Shown piece by piece: positions 6,805 through 14,288 of a stretch of DNA of 64,000 nt. The stretch's first letter is position 1, and each line of letters opens with the position of its first letter. The notes under the pieces are model-generated. The model saw nothing but the letters and a program-made list of their open reading frames with translations, was not told where the DNA came from and searched no databases. A program made the translations under genes and the position numbers. The DNA comes from Rubrivivax sp. (GTDB lineage Bacteria; Pseudomonadota; Gammaproteobacteria; Burkholderiales; Burkholderiaceae_C), in contig JAIXYO010000029.1 in the NCBI GenBank assembly GCA_027490215.1, positions 186,001 to 250,000 of the forward strand, in the 5' to 3' direction.

Positions 6805-9084
6805 ATGGGCCCGCCAGAGACAGTCCGCTCGGACACACAGGATCCCTCTGACGTCACCCCGAGCCCGCGGGCTGCCGTTCAGATCCCCGCGATCGAGGTC
6901 TCGCCGAGCGGCGGCTTGCGGGCGTTGTGCCTGATCGCTCGCCTGCACCACATCGCTGCGGATCCGGACACGCTGGCGCATCAACTCGGCTGGCCGAGCA
7001 GCCATCGGATCGACCTCGACGACCTGCTGATCGCAGCCAGGCACATCGGCCTGAAGGCCAAGCGCAGCCGCAGCCGCATCGATCGCCTGAACCTCGCAGC
7101 ACTGCCCGCATTGGCCGTGTTGAGACCCGACGAAGGCAGTGATCCGCGCATCGTCGTGCTCGCGCAGTGCGACGGTCAGCGAGTGCTGTTCCAGGATCCC
7201 GCAGTTGCCGCAGACGCCTCGTCAGTGCAAGGTTCTCGCCCGACGATCGAGCCGCTCGACGTCTTTGCCACCCAATGGACCGGCGAGCTGATCCTGATCA
7301 CAAGTCGTGCATCGCTGGCCGGTGAACTGGCGAAGTTCGATTTCAGCTGGTTCATCCCCAGCCTCGTCAAACACCGCCGCCTGTTCGGCGAGGTGATCGC
7401 GATCAGCCTGTTCCTGCAGCTGTTCGCGCTGGTCAGTCCGCTGTTCTTTCAGGTGGTGATGGACAAGGTGCTGGTGCACCGTGGCCTGACGACGCTCGAC
7501 GTGCTGGTGATCGGGCTGGTTGTCGTGGTGGTGTTCGAGAGCGTGCTCACCGCGCTGCGCGCTTATGTCTTCAGCCACACCACCAGCCGCATCGACGTCG
7601 AGCTGGGTGCACGGCTTTTTCGGCACCTGCTGAATCTGCCATTGGCCTACTTTCAGGCGCGCCGCGTCGGCGATTCCGTCGCCCGCGTGCGCGAGTTGGA
7701 AAACATCCGCAACTTCCTGACTGGCAACGCGCTGACGCTGGTACTGGATGTGCTGTTCTCGGTGGTCTTCATCGCAGTGATGTTCGCCTACAGCGTGCCG
7801 CTGACACTGATCGTGATCGCCTCAATTCCGCTCTACCTGGGGCTGAGTTGGATGGTGGTGCCGCTGCTGCGTGCCCGGCTCGACGAGAAATTCGCCCGCG
7901 GCGCAGAGAACCAGGCGCTGCTGGTCGAGACCGTGACCGGCATTCAAACCGTTAAGGCCACCGCCCTCGAACCCGCGATGGCGCGCCGCTGGGACAACCA
8001 GCTCGCGGCCTATGTGTCGGCGAGCTTTCGCACGCAGACGCTGGCCGGCTTCGCACATGAAGGCGTGAACCTGATCGGCAAGCTGGTGAACGCCGCCACG
8101 CTCTGGTATGGCGCGCATCTGGTGATTGAAGGGCAATTGACGGTGGGCATGTTCGTGGCCTTCAACATGTTTGCTGGCCGTGTCAGCCAGCCCATCATGC
8201 GCATGGCGCAGATGTGGAGCGACTTCCAGCAGACCGGCATTTCGATGGCGCGTCTTGGCGACGTGCTGAATGCGCATACGGAAGTGCCTCCCAGCCATGC
8301 CCCTCAACTGCCGCCGGTCCGCGGCCGGATCACGCTCGATCAGGTCACCTTCCGCTACCGCCCCGAAGCTGGGCCTGCGTTGCAAGGCTTCAGCCTCGAC
8401 ATCCGGCCCGGCGAAGTGATCGGCATCGTCGGGCGCTCGGGCTCGGGCAAGAGCACGCTGACCAAGCTGGTGCAGCGGCTCTACACGCCAGAGCAGGGCC
8501 GCATCCTGATCGACGGTATCGACATCGGGCTGGTCGATGCGGCCCAGCTGCGCCGCCAGGTCGGCGTGGTGCTGCAAGAGAACCTGCTGTTTCACCGCAG
8601 CGTGCGCGAGAACATCGCCATCACCGACCCGGCCGCGCCAATCGAGGGCGTGCTGCGCGCCGCGCAACTGGCCGGCGCGCACGACTTCATCAGCGAGCTG
8701 CCAGAGGGCTACGACACGATGGTGGGCGAGCAAGGCGCCAGCCTCTCGGGAGGGCAGCGCCAGCGCATCGCCATCGCCCGGGCACTCTTCAACCAACCGC
8801 GCGTCCTGATCTTCGACGAGGCCACCAGCGCGCTCGACTACGAAAGCGAAGCCATCGTTCAACGCAACATGGCTCAGATCTGCCAGGGCCGCACGGTACT
8901 GGTGATCGCCCACCGCTTGAGCGCAGTGCGCAACGCGAACCGCATCGTCGTGATGGACAAGGGACGCGTGGTCGAGATGGGAACACACGACGAACTGCGA
9001 GCGCATCCGCAAGGGCTGTATGCCCATCTCTGGGCGATGCAGGAAGGCGTCGCAGACCAACGCACTCAACCCGTGACGCCATGA
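6805..9084 (+). CDS. Type I secretion ABC exporter with degenerate C39-like domain (HlyB/LapB type)
   Basis: This 759-residue inner-membrane exporter powers secretion of RTX proteins. Residues about 30-160 form a C39 peptidase-like domain, but the usual Asp-Cys-Gly catalytic context reads SPSGG. It is therefore a non-cleaving C39-like domain as in HlyB. The transmembrane domain spans about 185-465. The nucleotide-binding domain carries Walker A GRSGSGKST (543-551), signature LSGGQRQRIAIARAL and Walker B VLIFDEATSALD. Start ATG 6805 has a GAGAGA Shine-Dalgarno. The adaptor gene overlaps by 4 nt, and the RTX lipase downstream is the likely substrate. A TolC partner is not in the window. Confidence 0.93.
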   Translation: MGPPETVRSDTQDPSDVTPSPRAAVQIPAIEVSPSGGLRALCLIARLHHIAADPDTLAHQLGWPSSHRIDLDDLLIAARHIGLKAKRSRSRIDRLNLAALPALAVLRPDEGSDPRIVVLAQCDGQRVLFQDPAVAADASSVQGSRPTIEPLDVFATQWTGELILITSRASLAGELAKFDFSWFIPSLVKHRRLFGEVIAISLFLQLFALVSPLFFQVVMDKVLVHRGLTTLDVLVIGLVVVVVFESVLTALRAYVFSHTTSRIDVELGARLFRHLLNLPLAYFQARRVGDSVARVRELENIRNFLTGNALTLVLDVLFSVVFIAVMFAYSVPLTLIVIASIPLYLGLSWMVVPLLRARLDEKFARGAENQALLVETVTGIQTVKATALEPAMARRWDNQLAAYVSASFRTQTLAGFAHEGVNLIGKLVNAATLWYGAHLVIEGQLTVGMFVAFNMFAGRVSQPIMRMAQMWSDFQQTGISMARLGDVLNAHTEVPPSHAPQLPPVRGRITLDQVTFRYRPEAGPALQGFSLDIRPGEVIGIVGRSGSGKSTLTKLVQRLYTPEQGRILIDGIDIGLVDAAQLRRQVGVVLQENLLFHRSVRENIAITDPAAPIEGVLRAAQLAGAHDFISELPEGYDTMVGEQGASLSGGQRQRIAIARALFNQPRVLIFDEATSALDYESEAIVQRNMAQICQGRTVLVIAHRLSAVRNANRIVVMDKGRVVEMGTHDELRAHPQGLYAHLWAMQEGVADQRTQPVTP

Positions 9085-10502
9085 GCACCCCCTCCGAATT
9101 GGCCGCCCCACGCCACCCCGCCCTCGACCTGCTGGCCCGATACCGCGCCATCTTCGGCGCCGTGTGGGCCATACGGCACGAACTGTCGGGGCCCAAACGC
9201 CTGGCTGACGAAGCTGCCTTCCTGCCCGCCGCACTCAGCCTGCAGGAAACGCCGGTGCACCCCGCTCCACGGCGCTTTGCACTGGTGATCTGCGCGCTGT
9301 TCATCGTTGCGCTGGTGTGGAGCATCGTCGGGCAGATCGACATCGTCGCAGTGGCGCCCGGCCGCATCGTGGTGAGCGAGCGCACCAAGACACTCCAACC
9401 GCTGGAAACGAGCGTCGTGCGCAAGGTGCTGGTGAAAGACGGTGACTCGGTTCAAGCGGGGCAGGTGCTGGTAGAACTGGATGCCACCAATGCCAGCGCC
9501 GACGGCGCCAACGCGCAAGAGCAACTGGCGTGGGCTCAATCAGAAGAATTGCGCACCACGGCCTTGAGCCAGGCGCTGCGTTCTCAGCGTGCGCCAGCGC
9601 TTGCGACAGCAGCCACCAGCCACGTCAGTGCCCAACTGGACGCCGAGTGGCAGGACATCTCCGCCCGACTGGCCAAGCTCGATGCCGAGCAGGCGCGCCG
9701 CCAGGCCGAACTGGCCACCGTTCGCGAAACCATCGCCAAGCTGGAAGCCACGTTGCCCATCGCCCGACAGCGTGAAATGGACTTCAAGACACTGGCCGAC
9801 AAAGGCTTCATGTCCAGCCACGCCGGCCAGGACCGCACCCGCGATCGCATCGAACAGGAACGCGATCTGGCCACGCAGCAGGCCCGGCTCGCCGAAGCCC
9901 AGGCCGCGTCCCGAGAAACCACGCAAGCGCGTGCGGCATACCTCGCCGAAACCCAGCGCTCGCTGAGTGAACGGCAAGCCCAGGCGATCCTGAAGCGGCA
10001 GCAATTCACCCAGGAGCTGAGCAAGGCCCAGCAGCGCTCCCGACTGACGCAACTCACAGCGCCGGTGGACGGCACCGTGCAGCAGGTGGCGGTGCACACC
10101 GAAGGCGGCGTGGTGACCGAAGCGCAAGTGCTGATGGTGATCGTGCCGAAGGACGCCGAAGTCACTGCCGAGGTCGTGATCGACAACAAGGACATCGGCT
10201 TCGTCAACGCCGGACAGCTGGCAACCATCAAGCTGGAAACGTTTCCGTACACCCGCTACGGCACGGTCGACGCCACCGTCAGCAGTGTGACGGCCGATGC
10301 GGTGGCCGACGAAAAACGCGGCGCCATCTTTCCCGCCACCCTCAAGTTCAGCCAGGACAGCATCGCCGTGGAGGGCAAGCGCATCGCGCTGAGCCCGGGC
10401 ATGAACATCACTGCCGAAATCAAGACCGGCCATCGCCGGGTGATTGACTACCTGCTGAGCCCGGTACAGCAGACGGTCGGCGAAAGCCTGCGGGAGCGTT
10501 GA
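9081..10502 (+). CDS. HlyD-family type I secretion membrane fusion protein
   Basis: This 473-residue periplasmic adaptor has a cytoplasmic N-terminus of about 60 residues and one transmembrane helix (FALVICALFIVALVWSIVG). A biotinyl-lipoyl-like half-motif follows (VVSERTKTLQPLE, VRKVLVKDGDSVQAGQVLVELDA), then a long alpha-helical hairpin rich in Gln, Ala and Glu. The second lipoyl half is LTAPVDGTVQQVAVHTEGGVV, and the HlyD C-terminus ends in MNITAEIKTG. ATG 9081 overlaps the exporter stop (ATGA), which implies translational coupling. It would bridge the exporter to a TolC-like outer-membrane channel. Confidence 0.93.
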   Translation: MSTPSELAAPRHPALDLLARYRAIFGAVWAIRHELSGPKRLADEAAFLPAALSLQETPVHPAPRRFALVICALFIVALVWSIVGQIDIVAVAPGRIVVSERTKTLQPLETSVVRKVLVKDGDSVQAGQVLVELDATNASADGANAQEQLAWAQSEELRTTALSQALRSQRAPALATAATSHVSAQLDAEWQDISARLAKLDAEQARRQAELATVRETIAKLEATLPIARQREMDFKTLADKGFMSSHAGQDRTRDRIEQERDLATQQARLAEAQAASRETTQARAAYLAETQRSLSERQAQAILKRQQFTQELSKAQQRSRLTQLTAPVDGTVQQVAVHTEGGVVTEAQVLMVIVPKDAEVTAEVVIDNKDIGFVNAGQLATIKLETFPYTRYGTVDATVSSVTADAVADEKRGAIFPATLKFSQDSIAVEGKRIALSPGMNITAEIKTGHRRVIDYLLSPVQQTVGESLRER

Positions 10503-11806
10503 TGCGCGTGCTCGTCATCCACCAGAACTTCCCTGGGCAGTTTGCGCACCTGGTGCGCACCTGGAGCCAGCGCCCCGGCTGGGACGTGCGCGGGCTGGGC
10601 CGCGACACCGCGCCCGGTTTACCCGGCTTCAGGGCACTGATGCGCTACAAGCCCGCCCGCGCCGTGCGGTCGAATCAACACGCCTATCTGCGCCAGATGG
10701 AAGACGCCACGCTGCACGGGCAAGCCACCGCGCGCGCCATGCTGGCGATGCGTCAGTCAGGCTTTGTGCCTGATGTGATCGTCGCTCATCCGGGCTGGGG
10801 TGAAACGCTGTATGCCAAGGATGTGTTTCCGGATTCGCGCCTCGTGCATCTGTGCGAGTGGTTCTACAGCGCCGACGGCGCCGATGTCGGCTTCGACCCG
10901 GAGTTCCCTATCAGCTTCGACACGCGCGCACGCATTCGCACCTGGAACGCATTGCACACGCTGAACCTCACGCACTGCGATGTGGCCGTCGCGCCGACGC
11001 AGTGGCAGAAGAGCCGGCATCCGGAAATCTTTCACCCGAAGATTCGGGTGCAGCACGAAGGCATTGCCACCCACGAACTGGGGCCCGACCCTGATGCCAC
11101 GGTCACCACACCCTGCGGCCTGGTGCTGGGAGCTGGCGGCATCGATCGGCCGGTGCTCACCTACGTCGCCCGCAATCTGGAGCCGTACCGCGGCTTCCAC
11201 ATCTTCATGCGCGCGCTGGAACGCATCCAGCGGATCGACCCACGGTGCCATGCGCTGATCGTTGGCGGGGACGAGGTGAGTTACGGGCAACGCCCACCAG
11301 CGGCCGGAGAAACCAAGTCAGCCACGGCCAGCAACTGGCGTGAATACATGCTGACCCAAGTGAAGCTCGACGCGACCCGCACGCACTTCATGGGCCGCTT
11401 GCCCCGTGAGCAGTACCTGCGCGTGCTGCAGGTCTCAAGCGCGCATGTGTACCTGACCTACCCCTTCGTGCTGAGCTGGTCATTGCTCGAAGCCATGGCC
11501 TGCGGCACGCCGATCGTGGCGAGCGACACCGCCCCGGTGAGAGAAGTGATGCGCGACGGCGAGAACGGCCGACTGGTCGACTTCTTCGATGCAGACGCGA
11601 TCGCCGATGCCGCCATTCAAACGATGCACAGCGAGACCGCCAATGCGGGCTGGCGCATGCAAGCAGTGGCCGATGCGCAGGACTATGGAATGAGTCTGGG
11701 GGTGCGGGGGTATGACGGGTTGCTGGGGATCACAAGCAATTCGACGAATTCGGCTTCGGCGCAGAACAACCTGAATGTGGAGGAAATGGTCAATGAGATT
11801 GAATGA
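10502..11806 (+). CDS. GT4-family glycosyltransferase coupled to the type I secretion genes
   Basis: This 434-residue GT-B enzyme has an N-terminal VLVIHQNFPGQFAHLV segment, common in GT4 enzymes beside type I systems. Further segments are AHPGWGETLYAKD, a C-terminal FMGRLPREQYLRVLQ, and LLEAMACGTPIVASD with the donor-binding Glu. The ATG at 10502 overlaps the adaptor stop (TGATG), so it is translated with the exporter. This position suggests it modifies the secreted protein or a surface glycan to which the protein attaches. The acceptor is not known. The C-terminal 25 residues are Asn/Ser-rich. Confidence 0.82.
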   Translation: MRVLVIHQNFPGQFAHLVRTWSQRPGWDVRGLGRDTAPGLPGFRALMRYKPARAVRSNQHAYLRQMEDATLHGQATARAMLAMRQSGFVPDVIVAHPGWGETLYAKDVFPDSRLVHLCEWFYSADGADVGFDPEFPISFDTRARIRTWNALHTLNLTHCDVAVAPTQWQKSRHPEIFHPKIRVQHEGIATHELGPDPDATVTTPCGLVLGAGGIDRPVLTYVARNLEPYRGFHIFMRALERIQRIDPRCHALIVGGDEVSYGQRPPAAGETKSATASNWREYMLTQVKLDATRTHFMGRLPREQYLRVLQVSSAHVYLTYPFVLSWSLLEAMACGTPIVASDTAPVREVMRDGENGRLVDFFDADAIADAAIQTMHSETANAGWRMQAVADAQDYGMSLGVRGYDGLLGITSNSTNSASAQNNLNVEEMVNEIE

Positions 11807-12161
11807 ATTGAAGACTCGCGGCCACGCATTACCACTGCGATTTGTATGCCGCAACGCAATAGCAGGGCCGTTTGTTGCAGGCGAGTATCAAAAGGGCAAC
11901 GAGATTTTGATTGCCTACACCGGCAGCAGCCAAGTACGAGTCACTGACCTTGGCGGCAAGGTTAGCCACGCCATCCACTGGCTGACAAGCATTAACTTCA
12001 CGCCGCCCGCATGTGACGGCGAGCAAGTGACGCGCAGGTTTTCTTGGGTGGCTTATTGCATCGCGCACATTGCCAAACAGTCCCCAGCGATGCTTTCGCT
12101 GCCAGATTGCCGCCACCTGCTCTGCAGGTGGGGCAACAACGCCGGAGCGTCACATGTCTAA
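11793..12161 (+). CDS. Hypothetical protein
   Basis: This 122-codon frame starts inside the end of the glycosyltransferase gene and overlaps the next gene by 8 nt. The middle (GNEILIAYTGSSQVRVTDLGGKVSHAIHWL) looks protein-like, but I recognise no family, and there is no strong Shine-Dalgarno. Base composition is less GC-rich than the flanking exporter genes. An alternative is that this 347-nt interval is mostly non-coding leader for the module array. Its last part contains a perfect hairpin at 12113-12131. Confidence 0.3.
   Translation: MRLNELKTRGHALPLRFVCRNAIAGPFVAGEYQKGNEILIAYTGSSQVRVTDLGGKVSHAIHWLTSINFTPPACDGEQVTRRFSWVAYCIAHIAKQSPAMLSLPDCRHLLCRWGNNAGASHV
12113..12131. repeat. Perfect 8-bp hairpin upstream of the module array
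   Basis: CCACCTGC, a TCT loop, then GCAGGTGG form a perfect short stem 22 nt before the first module's start codon. No T-run follows on the plus strand. It could attenuate or process the transcript between the secretion genes and the array. Confidence 0.35.
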
Positions 12162-12627
12162 GGCCTTGCGTAACTGTGCCATCGCGGTCGGCGTCCTGAT
12201 TGGCGCCCTGTGGCTGGTCAAGTACTTCAGCGAGACCGAGATGCGACGGCTCGACAAGGAGGTTGACAGGTTATGCGCGATCGACGGTGGCATGCGCATC
12301 TTTGAGACGGTGACGCTCCCTGCCGCCAAATTCAGCCAGTCCGGGCGCCCTTTGCTTCCAAGTGGCCAAGATGACGCCGGGTTCGGTTACTTCGTACGAG
12401 GCGAGGCTAAGACCTTGTCTGGTCCGGGACAGGCACCAGGCGCACGACTGATTCGCGACATGACCCAAGTGGTTCGGTCTAAAGACGACAAAGTCATCGC
12501 TGAGCGAGTGATCTACGTGCGCAGCGGCGGGTATTGGTTGGAAGGCGTTCCCGGTATTGGCCAAGGCAAAAACTGTCCTGATCCGGAATCACTTGATGTT
12601 CGCGCAAAAGTCTTCAGTAAGGAGTGA
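12154..12627 (+). CDS. Membrane-anchored periplasmic protein, immunity-like (module 1)
   Basis: This 157-residue protein has one N-terminal transmembrane helix (IAVGVLIGALWLVKYF, residues about 9-24) and then a soluble domain that should face the periplasm. Conserved with its two paralogues in the array are LDKEVDRLCAIDGG, F/YETV-LPA-KF, GPGQAPGARLIR and a second Cys near the end (GKNCPD). The two cysteines may form a disulfide. A GGAG Shine-Dalgarno precedes the ATG. It lies directly upstream of a lipase-like gene, and the same pair recurs downstream. I know of no assigned function. A role as immunity protein or secretion/folding partner for the lipase is inferred from position and duplication. 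Confidence 0.7.
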   Translation: MSKALRNCAIAVGVLIGALWLVKYFSETEMRRLDKEVDRLCAIDGGMRIFETVTLPAAKFSQSGRPLLPSGQDDAGFGYFVRGEAKTLSGPGQAPGARLIRDMTQVVRSKDDKVIAERVIYVRSGGYWLEGVPGIGQGKNCPDPESLDVRAKVFSKE

Positions 12628-12632
12628 CAAAC

Positions 12633-13235
12633 ATGGCGACTATCGTTGAACTCGCAGCCACCTCTGAGTTGGCTCAAGCGGTCTACTCCAGTCTTTTGAC
12701 GCTCGGACCGATCGACTCAGAAAGGCTTCGGATCAAACAAAACGGCGATGCGAATATGTCCGCAGCGCAGGCAGACGATTTTGCCCGTCGATACACCGTA
12801 GAGCGCATCTTCAACGATCCCGACACCGGCGCTTACGCTGCCATCTTCAAGAACAAGCAGACCCAAGAACTCACCGTGGCCATTCGCGGCACTGACCTCA
12901 GCCGCAACATGGACTGGGTGTCCAACGCCTATCTAGCGACCGGCATACCCCCCTCGCTCAACCCGCAGTTTCTGGCCCTTCGGCCCGTCATCGCTCAATG
13001 GATCCAGTCGGGGGCGTTGCCGCTCGGCTCTACCCTCGCTGGCCATTCGCTGGGTGGCTACCTGGCCGTGTACGCGCTGCTTCAGAAGATCAGCATAGGC
13101 CTAACGGCAGTGACGTTTGATGGCCTGCTCGCAGCAACATCGAACAAGGAGTTCGCCAGCCTTGTCGGCAACCGAAGTCAACGAGACGACGGTGCGGTCG
13201 AGGACCAGACGTTCCATGTCGAGGTACGCGTATGA
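12633..13235 (+). CDS. Truncated lipase-like protein (module 1)
   Basis: This 200-residue product starts at ATG 12633 behind an AAGGAG Shine-Dalgarno at 12619-12624. Residues 1-147 parallel the N-terminus of the 2478-residue RTX lipase encoded downstream, including VAIRGTD, MDWVSNAYLATGIPPSLNP and the nucleophile elbow GHSLGGYLA (Ser139). Immediately after that motif the sequence diverges into about 50 unrelated residues and stops. The parts that carry the acid and His of the triad, the RTX repeats and the secretion signal are missing. It is probably an inactive truncation product of a tandem duplication, or a regulatory decoy. It overlaps the next gene by 4 nt (GTATGA). Confidence 0.75.
   Translation: MATIVELAATSELAQAVYSSLLTLGPIDSERLRIKQNGDANMSAAQADDFARRYTVERIFNDPDTGAYAAIFKNKQTQELTVAIRGTDLSRNMDWVSNAYLATGIPPSLNPQFLALRPVIAQWIQSGALPLGSTLAGHSLGGYLAVYALLQKISIGLTAVTFDGLLAATSNKEFASLVGNRSQRDDGAVEDQTFHVEVRV
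12873..13069 (+). repeat. 197-nt direct repeat, copy A (lipase core)
   Basis: This segment of the truncated lipase is almost identical, with no insertions or deletions, to 14523-14719 in the giant RTX lipase gene. It encodes AVAIRGTD-like strand residues through the nucleophile elbow. Similarity collapses on the right side exactly after the GGYLA codons and drops quickly on the left. This points to recent duplication or gene conversion limited to this core. Confidence 0.8.
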
Positions 13236-13708
13236 GGCCGGTTGAATGCAGCCGCATCGTTATCACTGCTCTGCTTGCCTCTTTGATAGGCATCTTGCTA
13301 ACCGGGTGTGAGCGCGATTCACTCGACCGCCAAATGGCGGAACTATGCGCCAAGGACGGCGGCATCAAGGTGCACGAGACGGTGACCCTGCCACCGGAGA
13401 TGTTCGATCAAAACGGCGATCCATTTCCGGGGTGGAGATCGCGGCCTGAATCTCAGAGGCTCGGGGACGACTATCGCCTTGTGGAGGAGACCAGGTACCT
13501 CAAACAGGGCGACCCGCTCAAGGGAGAAGGGCGGCTTACGAGGTACCAGTCACGTGTTGTCCGCATGTCAGACGGAAAAGTTCTCGGCGAGGGAATCATG
13601 TACGGAAGATCAGGCGGCGATTTCATCGTCGTGGATCACTTTTCATCCAAGGCATGCGGCGAATCCCGCGGTGTCATTCGCAGCGTTTTCCATAAGGGGA
13701 GTGTTTGA
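13232..13708 (+). CDS. Periplasmic lipoprotein, immunity-like (module 2)
   Basis: This 158-residue paralogue of the 12154 and 13809 products has a lipoprotein signal instead of a plain helix. The hydrophobic ITALLASLIGILLTGC ends in an LTGC lipobox (Cys about 26). The mature part keeps the family pattern: LDRQMAELCAKDGG, HETVTLPPEMFDQNG, then VVRMSDGKVLGEGIMYGRSGG, and a second Cys (SSKACGES). ATG 13232 overlaps the preceding stop. It would be anchored to a membrane and face the periplasm. The lipase gene that should follow it is reduced to 28 codons, so this copy now stands alone, like an orphan immunity gene. Confidence 0.72.
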   Translation: MRPVECSRIVITALLASLIGILLTGCERDSLDRQMAELCAKDGGIKVHETVTLPPEMFDQNGDPFPGWRSRPESQRLGDDYRLVEETRYLKQGDPLKGEGRLTRYQSRVVRMSDGKVLGEGIMYGRSGGDFIVVDHFSSKACGESRGVIRSVFHKGSV

Positions 13709-13710
13709 GC

Positions 13711-13797
13711 ATGCCGACGATCAATCAATACGCGTTGCACGCGGATTTGGCCCTCGCTAGATACGCGCCCAACTCATCAAGATCCACGTGCAGCTGA
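13711..13797 (+). pseudogene. 28-codon stub of a lipase/RTX gene (module 2)
   Basis: An AAGGGGAG Shine-Dalgarno at about 13694-13701 is followed by ATG 13711 and a frame starting MPTINQYALHADLALARYA, then TGA at 13795-13797. The alternating INQYA-ADLALARYA pattern resembles the N-terminal helix found before lipase domains in RTX hydrolases. It sits exactly where modules 1 and 3 have their lipase genes. The likely explanation is a remnant left by deletion of the middle lipase. It is too short for certainty. Confidence 0.45.
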
Positions 13798-13808
13798 CGG
13801 GGCGTCAC

Positions 13809-14285
13809 ATGCATAGGATGTTGCGCAAATGGGCAACCTTAGCCGGCGTGATCTTCGGCGCCGTTTGGCTGGTCAAGTACTTCAGCGAGACCGATTTGCG
13901 CCGGCTCGACAAAGAGGTAGACCGGTTGTGCGCGATCGATGGTCGCAGCGTCGTCTACGAGACGGTGAACTTGCCGGCGGACAAGTTCGATGCGAACGGG
14001 CGCGTGTTGCTGCCACAAGGTGCCCTATACGAGAGGAATTTCGGGTACTACGCGTCGTTCGAACAGAAAACTCTGGCTGGGCCTGGTCAGGCCCCTGGCG
14101 CTCGTCTGTTGCGTAGCGTCTATCGCATCGTCCGTAGCGCGGACAAGAAGGTCATGGCCGAGCACCTGTTCTACACGCGTGGTGGCGGGAATTGGCTCGA
14201 GGGTGCGCCAGGCGGGGACGACGGTAAGTCGTGTCCGGGCGTCGTACCTGTGGGTTTCGAAGAACGTGTCTTTATCAAGGAGTGA
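13809..14285 (+). CDS. Membrane-anchored periplasmic protein, immunity-like (module 3)
   Basis: This 158-residue protein is a close relative of the 12154 product. The N-terminal transmembrane helix LAGVIFGAVWLVKYF is followed by SETDLRRLDKEVDRLCAIDG, YETVNLPADKFDANG, TLAGPGQAPGARLL and GKSCPG near the end. The start ATG 13809 is chosen because the upstream context GGxGCGTCAC-ATG is shared with the 12154 gene; a longer frame exists from 13788. The second cysteine is again conserved. It ends 3 nt before the giant RTX lipase gene and carries that gene's Shine-Dalgarno (AAGGAG) inside its last codons, so the two products are made together. Confidence 0.72.
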   Translation: MHRMLRKWATLAGVIFGAVWLVKYFSETDLRRLDKEVDRLCAIDGRSVVYETVNLPADKFDANGRVLLPQGALYERNFGYYASFEQKTLAGPGQAPGARLLRSVYRIVRSADKKVMAEHLFYTRGGGNWLEGAPGGDDGKSCPGVVPVGFEERVFIKE

Positions 14286-14288
14286 CTC

